Origin: Anodontia alba
Lineage: Eukaryota; Mollusca; Bivalvia; Lucinida; Lucinidae
Reading direction: 5' to 3'
DNA: 64,000 nucleotides
Assembly (NCBI GenBank): GCA_964016985.1
Contig: OZ024830.1
Location: forward strand, 61,892,550-61,956,549
A model generated the notes under the pieces. That model searched no databases and was not told the DNA's origin. It was given only the letters and a program-made list of their open reading frames with translations. This document shows positions 1 through 12,784 of this stretch, piece by piece. How positions within the stretch are numbered: position 1 is the first letter of the stretch; the number at the start of each line of letters is the position of its first letter. Made by a program: the position numbers and the translations under genes.

Positions 1-1290
1 CTCCAATGTATTTACATTATCTGACAGCATAAAAAATCTTTATAACAAATTCTGAGGCTCGCTGCAGAATCAACAGCTCTCACTGTGTGCACAACAACAG
101 ATCATCTTGTCCCTATAATTACCATAATAGTTAAATTAAATTTTGTCTCCATAGCGCAAAAAGTCAATAAAATATATACAGTTATTGACATTTTTAGCTA
201 AGGTGACTAAGTATTAGGTCACCTTAAGCTATTAATCTACTTGTCCTAAAATTGTAGCAAGTCTATTTCAGTACCTCTTGATGTGTCTAAAAACAGCTGG
301 ATGAGTGACAAACAGTTTAGACCCAATTCTGTGGCATCTACACTATTTGCCAAGGCCTGCCCTGGAATAGTGGTTAGGTAAACTGACCAGCTTGACATGA
401 CCTTAACGACATGGACTGGGCTCCAACCCAATCATTTCCACAGGCCTAGCTGTGCGAATACTAAGGTAAATACCGTATAATGGAAGGCTGTTGGTCTCCT
501 ATCAGCAAGCTTCAGTTAGATAACTACAAAACTACTTAAGCACTAACTCATACAGGAATAATACAGCATTAGAGGAAATGGACCCATCCTAGAGCATACA
601 GGAACTGCACATGTCCTGCCCAGATTATATGCACACAAACTGTATATGTTCAGTCCAGATCCACCCAAGGACCTTTTTCTCGAAGTGGTTCACACACCAA
701 ACTAATAGCAATTTACTACATACCTGATAAACCATGTTGAATCTATTCGGTTATGGCAAATTGTTACAATATTTTCCCTTAGTGTTACATGAAGTACACT
801 GCCTGAACAAACAATGCAAACCCCGATCACAAACCACAGAGTCTGACCAGTCTACATTGTTCGCCTCTCATCCAGCAGTTTTTTAAGATACATCAAGCAA
901 AGTCTTAATTCCCCTTAAATAAAAGACTCCATATGAAATTTAGTGAATCCTGGAGTGGGGTTTCACAGGAGAAGTTGCTTAACAATATGATAATTTTATA
1001 CATGTGTATAGCCAAGTGATAGGAGCAGATAATGCCAGGGAATCAAACTTTTGTTGTAACTGAAGGGTTCATATCCTCATATATTGTAGGTTCTGACCAC
1101 CAGTCCTTAATATACTTTTAGAAAATGACTTTTTCAACATACAACTGAAACAAATAGGACCTTGTCGCTGCACAAAAAGGTCAATGGTCAACCAAAGATC
1201 ATCATTAGAATATACTTAAATGAATTCCCAACCCAAATGCTATCTACCAATATTCAGTTAAAAAACTTTCTTGGTTCTTGGGGGAAAAAA
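1..1290. other. No gene recognised; decayed repeat sequence
   Basis: Low-GC sequence with a degenerate hairpin-module remnant at 320-415 (ACAAACAGTTTAGACCC..ACACTATTTGCC). Segment 940-1260 resembles the core of the element starting at 1291 and of 33000-33480. No splice-like or conserved coding signal seen. Confidence 0.5.
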
Positions 1291-2855
1291 AACAACAAGA
1301 GGCCCATGGGCCACGGCTTGCTCACCTGTGTGACATAGCCACTGCAGATATGCGGATGTCATGCAACTTTTTTCCAATCCTATCATTGAAACTAATGAGA
1401 GGATCATCATTTAAGCAGTTCTTAGTTTTGAAGAAGAATATATGGGCATGACAGTCAATGGAGTGTGATCATTTGAACAAACTCTCAAAAACATTTCAAC
1501 AGTAGGATCAATGTGGAATTTGGTGGAAACTGGATAAGTGGTTTCTGAAGAGTTGTTAAACAATATCATAATTTTATACACGTAAACAGCACAGGGACAG
1601 GGAAATATAATAAACCTAAAAAAAATTGCCTTTGGAAACAAAGAACTCACTACAGATTAGAAAATGGGAGTCTCGGTTTTATTGACTCTTCATAAGCAGG
1701 AATGAAATTAGCAACACTGCTTACTGTGGTTTTGGAGGAGCTGTCATTTAAATTTTTTTTTTTTTTTTTAAATTTAATGTTGCCATGGCAACCTTCTCAT
1801 TATTAATCTATGGGAGTTTTCTGTTGCAATGGCAACCAAACCAAGAGGCAGACTGGCAAACGTTTAACTATTTTCAAATGTCCCAACCCATTTAACATTT
1901 GTACCAAATTAGTCCTACTGCCTTAGTGGCATTGAAGAAGTAGTCATTAAAAAAATCCTTTTTAGTTTTTAATTTAATATTGCCATGGAAACCAAACAAA
2001 ATGGCCACTGGTCATGAAACACACAAACTGGGTAGACAATCATCAAATGATCATAACTGCCAAATATGGTTTACATCGCTTCACTTGTTATGAAGAAAAT
2101 GCAATTTAACCATTTTCCCATTATAAGTCTATGGGAGCTTTCTGTTGCCATGGCAACCAATCCAAAAGGCAGATCACCATAATTTTAGCCATTTTGAATT
2201 GTCCTTACCCAAGCAATACTTGTACAAAATTAGAGTCATACTGCTTCAGTGGTTTTGGAGATGTCATTTAAAGAATTCTTTTTTTTTTTTTTTTTAAATT
2301 AAATGTTGCCATGGCAATCAAACAAAATGGTCATTGGTCATAAAACACATACACTGGGTAGACAATCATCCAATGATCCTTACTGCCAAATATGGTTCAT
2401 GTCACTTCACTGGTTATGGAGAAAATGCAATTCAACCATTTTCCCAATATAAGTCTATGGGAGCTTTCTGTTGCCATGGCAACCAAACTAAGAGGCAGAT
2501 CACCATAATTTTAGCTATTTTTAAAGGCCCCTAACCAAGCAACATTCCTACCAAGTTATAGACAAATCGCTTCAATAGCTTTGGAGGAGTTGTCATTTGA
2601 AAGTGTTAACAGACGGACACCTAGATGGACATTCTTACAGGAGGTTCCTTATGAGATTATTCCTTTGATCTTTCTTTGATCTCTTTAACCCAACCACACA
2701 CATTTTTATCTATTTTTAACCCCACAAACCAATTTTTGATATACAAACGCTCTTGGTATGTACCTGGCATATGTGTACAGACCGATGGATGGACGACAGA
2801 CAAAAAGGTGATCACTATAGCTCATCCTGAGCATAGCTCAGATGAGCTAAAAAAA
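1291..2855 (+). mobile_element. Helentron/pearl-like tandem-repeat element
   Basis: Head AACAAGAGGCCCATGGGCCA at 1294 with the hairpin GGCCCATGGGCC, followed by TTGCTCACCTGTG. Core units of about 310 bp (TTAATGTTGCCATGGCAACC, AAGTCTATGGGAGCTTTCTG) repeat at about 1770, 1970 and 2300. Tail: GATGGATGGACGACAGAC, then GTGATCACTATAGCTCATCC, hairpin and GATGAGCTAAAAA. The head and tail are shared with other elements in the window although the core is not. Confidence 0.75.
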
Positions 2856-3548
2856 AAGATTAATTTATTTCTAACTATATATGGGTATAGTGGTCATCTT
2901 GGTCAACAGAGCATGACTATTTGAACAAACTCTCAATCCCCCTTCACTCCACATGAACTTTGGTAAAATATGCCTGGTGATATCTGAGAAGTCAATTAAA
3001 GATGCAATGGCTTTAAATTATATATATGTATATAGCTTAGAGGCAGGGCCAGGTAAAATTTTGATGCTAACTAAAGGATTTTGGTAAGTTTCAACAGTCA
3101 TCCTTCAATGCATTTTATGTAAATAACTGTTCAACATTTTCCCTATGGAAATGTATCGAGAAGCAAATCTGACCCTGCTGTAAAAGGGTGAAAGTCAATC
3201 CTGGACCCAGATTTTAGGAAACTAGCTAGACCTCACATCTTCAATGCTATATGCAGGGATTCAGCTCCAAAGCTTTCTTGAATCTGAGGTTTGTAAAGGT
3301 TTTTGCCATAAACGGGCATGTTGATCAAATGATGGTTTAAGGCATAATTTGGAAAAACTTTCTCTCATGAGATCAGCCTGTGCAGCTATGCAGACCAGTT
3401 ACAGCTTTTGCATGCACCAGTAGATTCTACTTCATACACTCTAGTATTTTCTGTGTGTAATCACTGCATCAGTTATGAACATAAAGCGTACATAAACAAG
3501 GTTAGTCATCCTGACATCGTTTTCCTGACAATATCATCACATACTTAA

Positions 3549-3754
3549 CCCTTGTCCTGCTGAACCCGGATATAACCTGCCTTTGCAAACTGTGTAGATC
3601 CAGATCAGTTGGCTTCTGAAGAAGCCAAATGATCTGGATCTGTACTGTTTGTCATTCAGTACGTGAATTTATATCAACAACCTAGATCAAGTAATTTGAT
3701 TTGTTGAAAATTGGAAGTGGGCGTGGCATCTTAATTTATTCAGCATGACAAGGG
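3549..3754. mobile_element. TTAA-type MITE, CCCTTGTC family, with internal hairpin
   Basis: Ends CCCTTGTCCTGCTGAA and TTCAGCATGACAAGGG. TTAA precedes at 3545-3548; the right TTAA has changed to ACAA. Internal hairpin 3577-3652: AACTGTGTAGATCCAGATCA with its complement GATCTGGATCTGTACTGTTT. Confidence 0.85.
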
Positions 3755-3910
3755 ACAAGATCCTTTCAATATACATTAATTCTTTCATCCCTGAGTTTCT
3801 GAATTGTACTCTCATTTGAATCTGGTCAGAAAAATTATTCCAAATAGAGGTCTCTTCTATCTTTGAATCTGGTCAGAAACATTATTCCAAATAAGGGTCT
3901 CAATAATCAA

Positions 3911-5892
3911 ACAAGAGGACCATGATGGTCCTATATCGCTCACCTGAGCAAACAGATTTGCATATTTACTGTTGAAGTTTCAGCCAAGTTCACAGGATTT
4001 TTGTATAAATTTTATAGCACCAACCCCACCCCCCCCCCCCCCCCCCCCTCCCATACCAACACACCCCAAACCATTTTAACGCATCTTGATGAATTGAACT
4101 GAATCTTAAAAGAGGGTCACATTTCTGCCAAATTATACTGAAATTGGTCCAGTGGTTAAAAGTGTTTTATATAGCTATAAAGCCCTACCCCTAACGGCCA
4201 TGTTTTTTGAGGAATCATGACAGCTTGATCAAACTTGGTAGAGGGTCACCAAAGGAACCTTCCTGCCAAGTTATATTGAAATCTGTTCAGTGGTTTCTGA
4301 CAAGAAGATTTTTAAAGTTTTCTATTTAGATATATAGGGAAAATAAGCCCCACCCCATGGCAGCCATGTTTTTTGACGAATCATGATTGCTTGTACAATC
4401 TTGGTAGAGGGTCACCAAAGCAACATTCCAGCCAAGTAATATTGAAATTGGTCATGGGGTATGTGACAAGAAGAATTTTAAAGTTTTCTATGCGGATATA
4501 TATGAAAAATAAGCCCCACCCCCTGGGGGCCATGGTTTTTGACGTATCATGAAAGCTTGAACAATCTTGGTAGAAGGTCACCAAAGCAATATTCCTGCCA
4601 AGTTACATTGAACTCAGTCCAACTGTTTCTTACGAGAAGATTTTTAAAGTTTTCTATATAGATATATAGGAAAAGTAAGCCCCGCTCCCTAGCGGCCATG
4701 TTTCTTGACGAATCATGACGGCTTGAACAATCTTTGTAAAGGGTCACCAAAGAAACATTCCTGCCAAATTGTATTGAAATCGGTCCATTGGTTTCTGAAA
4801 AGAAGATTGTTAAAGTTTTATATATAGATATATAGGGAAAATAAGCCCCGCCCCCGACAGCCATGTTTTTTGACGAATCATGATTACTTGAACAATCTTA
4901 GTAGATGGTCACCAAGGAAACATTTCTGCAAAGTTATTATGAAATCCGTCCAGTGGTTTCTGACAAGAAGAGTTTTAAAGTTTTCTATATAGATATATAA
5001 GGAAAATAAGCCCCGCCCCCTAGCGGCCATGTTTTTTGACGAATCATAGTGGCTTGAACAATCTTGGTAGAGGATCACCGAAGAAACATTTCTGGAAAAA
5101 TTATATTGAAATCGGTCCAGTGGCTTCTGACAAGAAGATTTTTAAAGTTTTCTATATAGATACATAGGGAAAATAAGCCCCGTCCCCTAGCGGCCATGTT
5201 TTTTGACGAATCCAAATGGCTTGAACAATCTTAGTAGAGGATCACCAAAGGAACATTTCTGAAAAAATTATATTGAAATCGGTCCAATGATTTCTGACAA
5301 GAATATTTTTAAAGTTTTCTATATAGTTATATAGGAAAAATAAGTCCCGCCCCCTAGCGGCCATGTTTTTTGATGAATCCAAATGGCTTGAAAATTTTCA
5401 TAGAGGATCACCAAAGGAACATTTCTGCAAAATTATACTGAAATCAGTCCAGTGGTTTCTGACAAGGAGATTTTTAAAGTTTTCTATATAGATATATAGG
5501 GAAAATAAGCCCCGCTCCCTGGCGGCCATGTTTTTTGACGAATCTGAATGGCTTGAACAATCTTGGTAGAGGATCACCAGAGGAACATTTCTGCAAAATT
5601 ATATTGTAATCGGTCCAGTGGTTTCTGACAAGAAGATTTTTTAAGTTTTTAGTTAAAAAATCTATTTTTAGCTCCTGTGACCTAGATTATGCAACGGACT
5701 GGAACCATTTGAACAACTTTGAAAGAGGACCAACCAAGGATCATTCCTGTGAAGTTTGGTCAAAATCCAATCAGTGGTTTAGGAGGAGATGTTGTTTAAA
5801 GATTGAGGACGGACGGACATACGGACGACGACGAAGGACGGTGAGTGATCACAAAAGCTCACCTTCAGCCTTTAGTTAAGGTGAGCTAAAAA
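3911..5892 (+). mobile_element. Helentron/pearl-like element with nine 166-bp tandem units
   Basis: Head AACAAGAGGACCATGATGGT (hairpin AGGACCATGATGGTCCT) and CGCTCACCTGAGC near 3911-3955; poly-C run at 4029-4048. Units start with GTTTTTTGACGAATCATG at 4369, 4534, 4700, 4866, 5030, 5195, 5363 and 5529, giving a period near 166 bp. Tail 5805-5892: ACGG-type microsatellite, GTGATCACAAAAGCTCACC, hairpin, AAGGTGAGCTAAAAA. The same unit recurs at 26500-27480 and 49020-51930. Confidence 0.8.
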
Positions 5893-5895
5893 GAA

Positions 5896-5985
5896 TGGCA
5901 AACAGTGTAGATCCTGATGAGATGGCTCATTATGAGCTGTCTCATCTGGCACTATACTGTTTGCACAGGTACTGGTTTTGGTCTG
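5896..5985. repeat. Isolated copy of the GCAAACAGTG hairpin module
   Basis: GGCAAACAGTGTAGATCCTG with inverted partner CATCTGGCACTATACTGTTT, lying directly after the tail of the 3911-5892 element without recognisable TTAA MITE ends. Similar remnants occur near 320-415, 16250-16270, 18440-18470 and 53938-53985. Confidence 0.65.
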
Positions 5986-6683
5986 CAGGGCTGAAACACC
6001 ATACCAAATCCCTCAGAAATCTTTTATATCACTGCCCCTGCAGGGTGTGCAGACATATCATATTTACCCTAGGTTTTCAGACATCTGAACTTCTCACAAC
6101 ACTTATCCTAACGTTTGAACAAGTCCATTTTACTCAGACCCAACTGTCTGTTTGCTCAGACCCAACTGTCTGAATCCTTATAAGATTATAAATGGAAAAC
6201 AATATGTGCTGAACCTGTGTACAAATCACTGAATAACCTCATAGAGGGGTCTCCAGATAAATAATTTTCTTATTCTTTATGAAACAGAAATTGTGGTTAA
6301 TAATAACTGCCTCATTGAGGAACTTCTATTGAGTACCTATAACTTATGTTTTTGTGGAGAGACATAAAATATCAATTCTTTCTGTTAAAGAATAGTGCAT
6401 TTGCTCATTTATGATTTAAGTTCACAATGTTTCACTAACACATCCACTGCCTGCTCTTATATTAGTGTAATTCATTAGCAAATACTTCAATCATCTGGTT
6501 AAGTCAATCCAGAAATATAGTAGTGGTCTGATTATTGCAACATTTAACTCATAACAAAATCTCTTAAGCAACATATGACATCTATTTTACTATTGTTTAA
6601 AACTGACACCACACCACTATGACATTAGTGGAAATTATTTGGTTTGAACACTATTTTATTTGTATAATTCATAATACATTTAA

Positions 6684-6883
6684 ACACTTGTCCTGCTGAA
6701 CCTGGATATATCCTGCTTTTGAAAACAGTGTAGATCCAGATCAGTTGAAGAAGCCAACTGATCTGGATATGCACTGTTTGCCATTAACTGTGTGAATTTA
6801 TTTCAACAATCAGGATCAAGTAATTTGATTGGCTGAAAATTAGAAATGGGCATGGCATCTCAATTTATTCAGCATGACAAGGG
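6684..6883. mobile_element. TTAA-type MITE, CCCTTGTC family
   Basis: Same family as 3549-3754, left end changed to ACACTTGTCC, right end GACAAGGG; TTAA at 6680-6683 and 6884-6887. Internal hairpin AAACAGTGTAGATCCAGATC / GATCTGGATATGCACTGTTT. Confidence 0.85.
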
Positions 6884-6986
6884 TTAATAAGTAATAATTC
6901 AACATTGTAGAACTTATACAAATGGGACTCGGAAGAATGTCTTTAGATTTATGTGAATCTGTATCCCACAAATGGCTTCTACATAA

Positions 6987-9076
6987 CAAGAGGCCCACGG
7001 GCCACGGTTCGTTCACCTGAGTGACATAACCACTGCAGACATGCAGATGTTATGCAACATTTTTCCAATCCTATCATCACAACTAATGAAAATACCATCA
7101 TTTGAGCAGTTCTTAGTTTTGAAGAAGAATATATGGGCCTGACAGAAATGGAGCATGATCATTTGAATAAACTATCAATCACATTTCAACAGAAGGATCG
7201 ATGTGAAATTTGGTGGAAATTGGCTAAGTGGTTTCTGAAGAATCATGATTTTATACATGTAAACAGCACAGTGACAGGAAAATATTATAAATATAAACCA
7301 GATGATGGCCATCTTAGATTTCCAATCAGAACAATTTTAACTACTGTTGATCTTCAAGTCACTTGGATACTTTCAATATAAATGTATATGGCCCATACAA
7401 ATGGGGAAGCAAATTTGACCTTGGAGGTAAAAAAGTCAAATGTCAACATAGAACCATCATTTTAGCAATTTTGGTAGATCTCCTGTCCCCCATAATTTAT
7501 GCAAAGATTAGGACTCAGGGCTTAAGAGAAGAAGAAGATTGTTAAAGGTTTTTACCATATATGGGCATGGCAGCCATTTTGATCAACGGACCATACCCAT
7601 TTTAGCAATCTTTCATTCTCCTACCCATGGAGGCTCCGCATGAAATTTGAGCAACACTAGCCCGGAGGCTTCAGAGGAAAAGCCATTTGAAATTATCAAC
7701 ATTTTTTCCATACAAATGTATGGGGCCCATACAAATGCATACATAAGCAAACTTGACCTCGCCATAAAAAGGTTAAATGTCAATGTATGACAATTATTTT
7801 AGCAACTTTGGTAGACCGCCTGTTCCAGATGATGTATGCAAAGATTTTTTAGCCATAAGCCATCCTCGGTTTTGGAGAATAAGATTTTTAAATGTTTTTC
7901 CCCATACAAATGCATAAGGAAGCAAACTTGACCTTGCCGTAAAAAGGTCAAATGTCAATGTATGACCATTATTTTAGCAACTTTGGTAGACCCCCTATCC
8001 CCGATGATTTATGCAAACATTCAGCCCCAAAGCATCCTTGGTTCTAGAGAAGATTTTTAAAGGTTTTTACCATATATGGGCATGGCGGCCATCTTGGTCA
8101 ATGAATCGTGACCATTTTAGCAATCTTTTGTTCCCCCTACCTAAGGAGGCTCCATATGAAATTTGAGCAAAACTGGCCCAGAGGCTCCAGAGGAGAAGTC
8201 GTTTGAAATTCTGAACTTTTTTCCCATACAAATGCATAAGAAAGCAAAATTGACCTTACCGTAAAAAGGTCAAATGTCAATGTAGACCATTATTTTAGCA
8301 ATTTTGGTAGCCCTCCTGTTCCCGAAGATATATGCAAAGATTCATGATTGATTGTGTTGGGGTTTAACGACACGTCAACCCTTGTGGGTCATTTTGTGTC
8401 GTCTCCCAGAGACAGGGAGAAAAGTGATAGAAGAGATAGTAGAAGAGATTAAAGAGAGGGACAGGGAAGAAAGGAACAAGAATGAAAGTGAAGAAACAGA
8501 AGAAATAAAAATATTCCCCATCTACCCTTACCTGCTACAAGGATAGCAGGTCTTGCCCAACTGTAAGCCAATATCAGTTGGACGCCCCGGTGACTTAAGA
8601 TACACGACACCTTCGCACCACCCGACCATCCCAACCCATAAGGCATGCTCGGTTTTGGAGACGATTTTTAAAGGTTTTTCCCATACAAATGCATAGGGAA
8701 GCAAACTTGACCTTGCCGTAAAAAGGTCAAACGTCAACGTACAGCAATTCGTTTTGCAATTTTGGTAGACCTCCCGTCCCAGATGATTCCTGCAAAGGTT
8801 CAGCCCCAAGGCATTCTCGGTTCTGGAGGAGAAGATTTTTAAAGGTTTTTACTATATATGGGCGTGGCGGCCATCTTGGTCAACGGACCGCAACCATTTT
8901 AGCAATTTTTTGTTCCCCCACCCTAAGGAGGCTCCATATGAAATTTGAGCAAAACTGGCTCAGCAACTTCAGAGGAGAAATCTTTTGAAAATGTTAACGG
9001 ACGGACGCACAGACGGACGACGGATGAAAAGTGATCACAATAGCTCATCCTGAGCAGAGCTCAGGTGAGCTAAAAA
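6987..9076 (+). mobile_element. Helentron/pearl-like element, core units of about 190-340 bp
   Basis: Head AACAAGAGGCCCACGGGCCA and GTTCACCTGAG near 6987-7020. Core repeats CCATACAAATGCATA..GACCTTGCCGTAAAAAGGTCA at 7720, 7900, 8225 and 8680. Tail 8997-9076: GGACGGACGCACAGACGGAC, GTGATCACAATAGCTCATCC, GAGCAGAGCTC, AGGTGAGCTAAAAA. A 285-bp repeat is nested at 8346-8637. The same core appears at 36640-36958. Confidence 0.8.
8346..8637. mobile_element. Dispersed 285-bp repeat, SINE-like, copy 1
   Basis: Begins GATTGATTGTGTTGGGGTTT, contains a short inverted pair (GGGTTTAACGACACGTCAACCC), a purine-rich middle (AGAGAGGGACAGGGAAGAAA) and a right part with a TGCTACAAGGATAGCAGG hairpin. About 90% similar to 55764-56045. 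It interrupts a Helentron-like core repeat: the sequence before (TATGCAAAGATT) and after (CATAAGGCATGCTCGG) belongs to one repeat unit. In reverse it ends in AATCAATCA, typical of a SINE tail, but I could not identify a tRNA head. Confidence 0.7.
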
Positions 9077-10438
9077 TGAAACCACTATTGTTATTACCAT
9101 TTGTAATTGTCAACATCTGTTTTGAAAGGGTTTGAAAAACAAACACCCCACATACAAATAATATGACATGCACAGCATTCGGTGTTGATCTGCATTTTGA
9201 AATCAACACTGTGACATTGGGGCTATTCCAGGAACAAGCACCTATCTGGGCAGGACCAAACTTTTTTCCTAGAAGTACTACCAAGGAAAGTTATAACAAG
9301 ATGTGAATAAGCTTTATAACCATATACAGGCATGGCAACAATCCTGCTCAACAGAGTAATCCTCGACCAAAAAAAGGCTCCACATGAACTTTACTGAAAA
9401 TTAGCAAAGCAGTTTCAGAGGAGAGGTCATTTAAATATTCCATGGTTTTATACATGAATATAGTCCAGGTATAGGGGCACAGACCCTTAGGAGATAAAAT
9501 TTAGATTTTAACTGAAATGTTTAGCTACTTTAATTTTCTTTCACACTTTTCTGACAATGAATTACTGAGATTTTCTCAAGAAATTGAAATCTATAATCCC
9601 ACTGGCAGTCACTAGTGAAATAATCAAATTCATTTTCACTGTTTGTAAAAAACAGAGTTTTAATAAATTCTGGGTAAAAAAACGTACCAAAAGGTTTAAA
9701 TGTAGCATGCTTGTCTGAAATTATTTCAAGAGGTTAACTTTCCTTGCTCAAACCACTGACATTACTTGTGCTGACATAACTCTTTTTCTGCACACAATGT
9801 GCAGGCAGACTACCACCTACTGCAGCATTTTCTCCATGTTGATTTCTTGCTTTATACTGCTTTAAAATTTATTTGGCTTCTCCAATATAATATATACCTG
9901 AGCACACTGAACAAGACCAAATTGAAGCAAAATGGCTACGAAAAAAAAAGTTAATTTCCCAATGTAAATGTAGATGAGTAGGTAGAAGTAGTTTAGTTAC
10001 TGCAAATAAAAGCATAAAAGAAACAGAAAATTTGTTGTTGTTTTTTTCAGTGCAAGATCAAATCTTATTTCACTCATAACACCAAAATCTTGTCTTTTCA
10101 CTTGTTGCTATATTACATTTGATGTAAATCAAATATCCTCTATATATACTGAAAGTTTCAACCACAAGTCTTTCAAACATTTTAAGACAAGGGCTTTAAA
10201 CACTGTCCCCTCACAAATGTATAGGAAAGCAAATTTGACCTTGCCACAAAAAGGCAAAGGTCAACCTGGAAGCACTATATTAGCAATGTTGGTTGACAAC
10301 AAATCCTTTATACTATATACAAGTATTCAGCACCAAAGCATTCTTCTGATTTCATTTACTGACACATCACACTTGTGGCTAATTTTGTTGTCTCCCAAAG
10401 AAATGAAGAAAATGAAACAAGAATTCTGAGAATCGGAT
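9077..10438. other. No gene recognised
   Basis: 9290-9500 resembles a core fragment (ACCATATACAGGCATGGCAA, AGGAGAGGTCATTT) and 10205-10330 another (AGCAAATTTGACCTTGCC). The rest is AT-rich with no recognised repeat or coding sequence. Confidence 0.5.
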
Positions 10439-11623
10439 GTGTTGCCTGCTTAAAGCGCAAACCATTTGATATGAAAAAAAAAACAAACAAACAATACTGT
10501 ATGTGTCCTAATAATCCCTCTTATCCGTAAAGGCAACCCCACACTACTTTGTCTGAATATTATTAATCAAGTAAGAAAAGAGCTATAATTCGACTGAAAT
10601 GTTTTGGATAACTACCAAAATCAAACTTGACCTCTATGCTATAATGATATACAACTCTGCAAAGTTAGAATGAAATCAATGCATCCCTTCAAAAGTTATT
10701 GTGGGGAAACACTATCTTTACCATGTATTTTACCCCAACAACAAAAACTAAGTCAAAAATGGACCATGACTTGGCCAAAAGTTTGCGGATGACTACCAAT
10801 ATTGAACCTGACCTATATTTTACAATGATATATCCTTCTGCAAACTTTCAATAAAATCAATGCATCGCTGCAAAAGTTATTGAGCGGAAACCAATATCAA
10901 CACACCAACAAAAACTAAGTCAAAAAAGGGCCATAACTCAGCCAAAATTTTGCGGATGATTACTAATATCGAACCTGACCTGTATTTTACAATGATATAT
11001 CCTTCTACATACTTTCAATAAGATCAATGCATCCCTGCAAAAGTTATTGATCGGAAACAAATATCAACACACCAACAAAAACTAAGTCAAAAAAGGGCCA
11101 TAACTTGGCCAAACTTTTGCAGATGATTACTAATATCTAACTTGACCTGTATTTTACAATCATATATCCTTCTGCAAACTTTCAATAAAATCAATGTATC
11201 CCTGCAAAAGTTACTGATTGGAAACCAACATCGACACATCAACAAATCTAAGTCGAAAAAGGGCCATAACTCAGCCAAAATTTGGCGGATGATTACTAAT
11301 ATTGAACTTGACCTGTATTTTACAGTGATACTAAGTTCTGCAAAGTTGGAATGAAATCAATGCATCCCTTCAAAGTTATTGAGCGGAAATGAACAACAAA
11401 AGCTAAGTCGAAAAAGGGCTATGACTCAGCCAAAATTTGGCAGATTTTTACCAATATTGAACTTGACATGTATTTTGTAGTGATATAAAGTTTTGCAAAG
11501 TTTGAATGAAATGAAGCCTCCCTTTAAAATTTTTAGCGGAAACGAAAAGTGTGACCACGACACCACTGCCACTGTCGACGAACAACATGATCCTATGTGT
11601 CTGCCATGCTAAGCAGGCAACAC
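10439..11623. mobile_element. Short-TIR element with a 158-bp tandem core
   Basis: Perfect 14-bp inverted ends: GTGTTGCCTGCTTA at 10439-10452 and TAAGCAGGCAACAC at 11610-11623. Core holds about six diverged copies of a unit near 158 bp (GGGCCATAACT.. / GATGATTACTAATAT.. / AATCAATGCATCCCTGCAAA). A related, rearranged copy is at 31877-32292. Non-coding; a tandem-repeat-bearing non-autonomous element. Confidence 0.8.
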
Positions 11624-11705
11624 AAAAAAGAAGTATCAGACAACAGGAAAGAGAGAAATAGAGCTGGATGAAGTAAAGAGAAATAACTGAGGAAACAGAT
11701 TAAAC

Positions 11706-11995
11706 TGATTGATTGATTTGAGGTTTTATGGTCCAGTCAACCGGTTAGGGTCATGTCGAGCCAGTCAGTTTACCTCACCACATGCTTAGTCCTCTTAGCT
11801 ATTAACCAGTATCTGTGCATATTCTTCCCCCAGAAACTGACTACTACCCTTCTTGAATCAGTGGCAAGGAGATAATGACCACAGAAAATATTTCATGATC
11901 AATCTCTATGATAGAATGTTGCCAAACCCGGCGAGGATCGGACCCGCAACCTACTGATCACCAGGCGCTTATCCGACTGAGCCACAAAGGCCAGC
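11706..11995 (-). mobile_element. tRNA-derived SINE, old diverged copy
   Basis: Matches the family over its length but with many differences and a GATTGATTTGAGG tail. B-box region is GGATCGGACCC and the A-box region is GAGCCACAAAGGCC, both as read on plus. Located downstream of SETD1 beside a decayed Helentron-like fragment. Confidence 0.82.
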
Positions 11996-12784
11996 AACAG
12001 AATATTACAAGCCCTCTTTCGAAACCTGCTGCAAGCCCATATCACCTCCCTACCACCAAAGACAAATCAATTTTGATTTTGAAGGTTTTTAGCATATATT
12101 GGCATAGCGGTCTATTTGGTCCACAGACCATGACAATTTCAGCAATCTTTTGTTCCCCTGATTCAAGCAGACTCTACAAGAAATTTGATAAATATTGGCC
12201 CATCGGCTTCAGAGGAGGTCATTTGAAAATGTGGATAGGTAACAAATTGCCTTTTGCTCAGGTGAGCTGAGAAGTTTCAGGTCCTGCCCAGGGAGTTACT
12301 CATTTTTACTGGAAAAGCTCTTAGCAAAAACAGCATTTAAGTCATTTTGAATACTTGTACATGAAGAAAGCTATCAGTCAGACAGCTACAATAAATTGAC
12401 AGAGATGTTTTTTTTCTGTAAGCATTTTAGTAGCTCTTTACATTTGCATGTAGCATAATCAGCTGTGTCAGTAAATAGCAATAAAAGTCACACTAATTAT
12501 GGCAGTGGGCGACACTCTTTTTTGTTTTTCAGTAAAATAAGGCTTGACATTTCATGCGGAATGTCTGCTTAGCAGAGGTTTCTCTAAAATAAAAACAATC
12601 ATGATAATAAATTAGAATGTTGCCCACTACAATTTTTTAATAAGATTAACAAATATGGCAGTAGATTTGAAGAAATGGGAAAATACATTCAGTTCAATTA
12701 AATTGTGAAATTTATTAACAAAATATTTGAAGGGATCAGTGAAACAGGTTAACAACAATAAACAAAGAATACGCCTCTTTTTCA
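11996..12784. other. Helentron-like tail fragment, then unrecognised sequence
   Basis: 12080-12262 is a decayed core (AAGGTTTTTAGCATATATTG) ending in TTTTGCTCAGGTGAGCTGAG. 12263-12784 is AT-rich with nothing recognised. Confidence 0.55.

Noticed and set aside
4381..5078. Several overlapping similar open frames (for example YQDCSS..)
   Set aside because: They are successive copies of the 166-bp tandem unit read on the minus strand; they are interrupted by stops and shared with non-genic arrays elsewhere.
8352..8546. Charged open frame (Glu/Arg-rich), also present at 55766-55966
   Set aside because: Both lie in copies of the 285-bp dispersed repeat, in a purine-rich tract, with no conserved start or wider coding signal.
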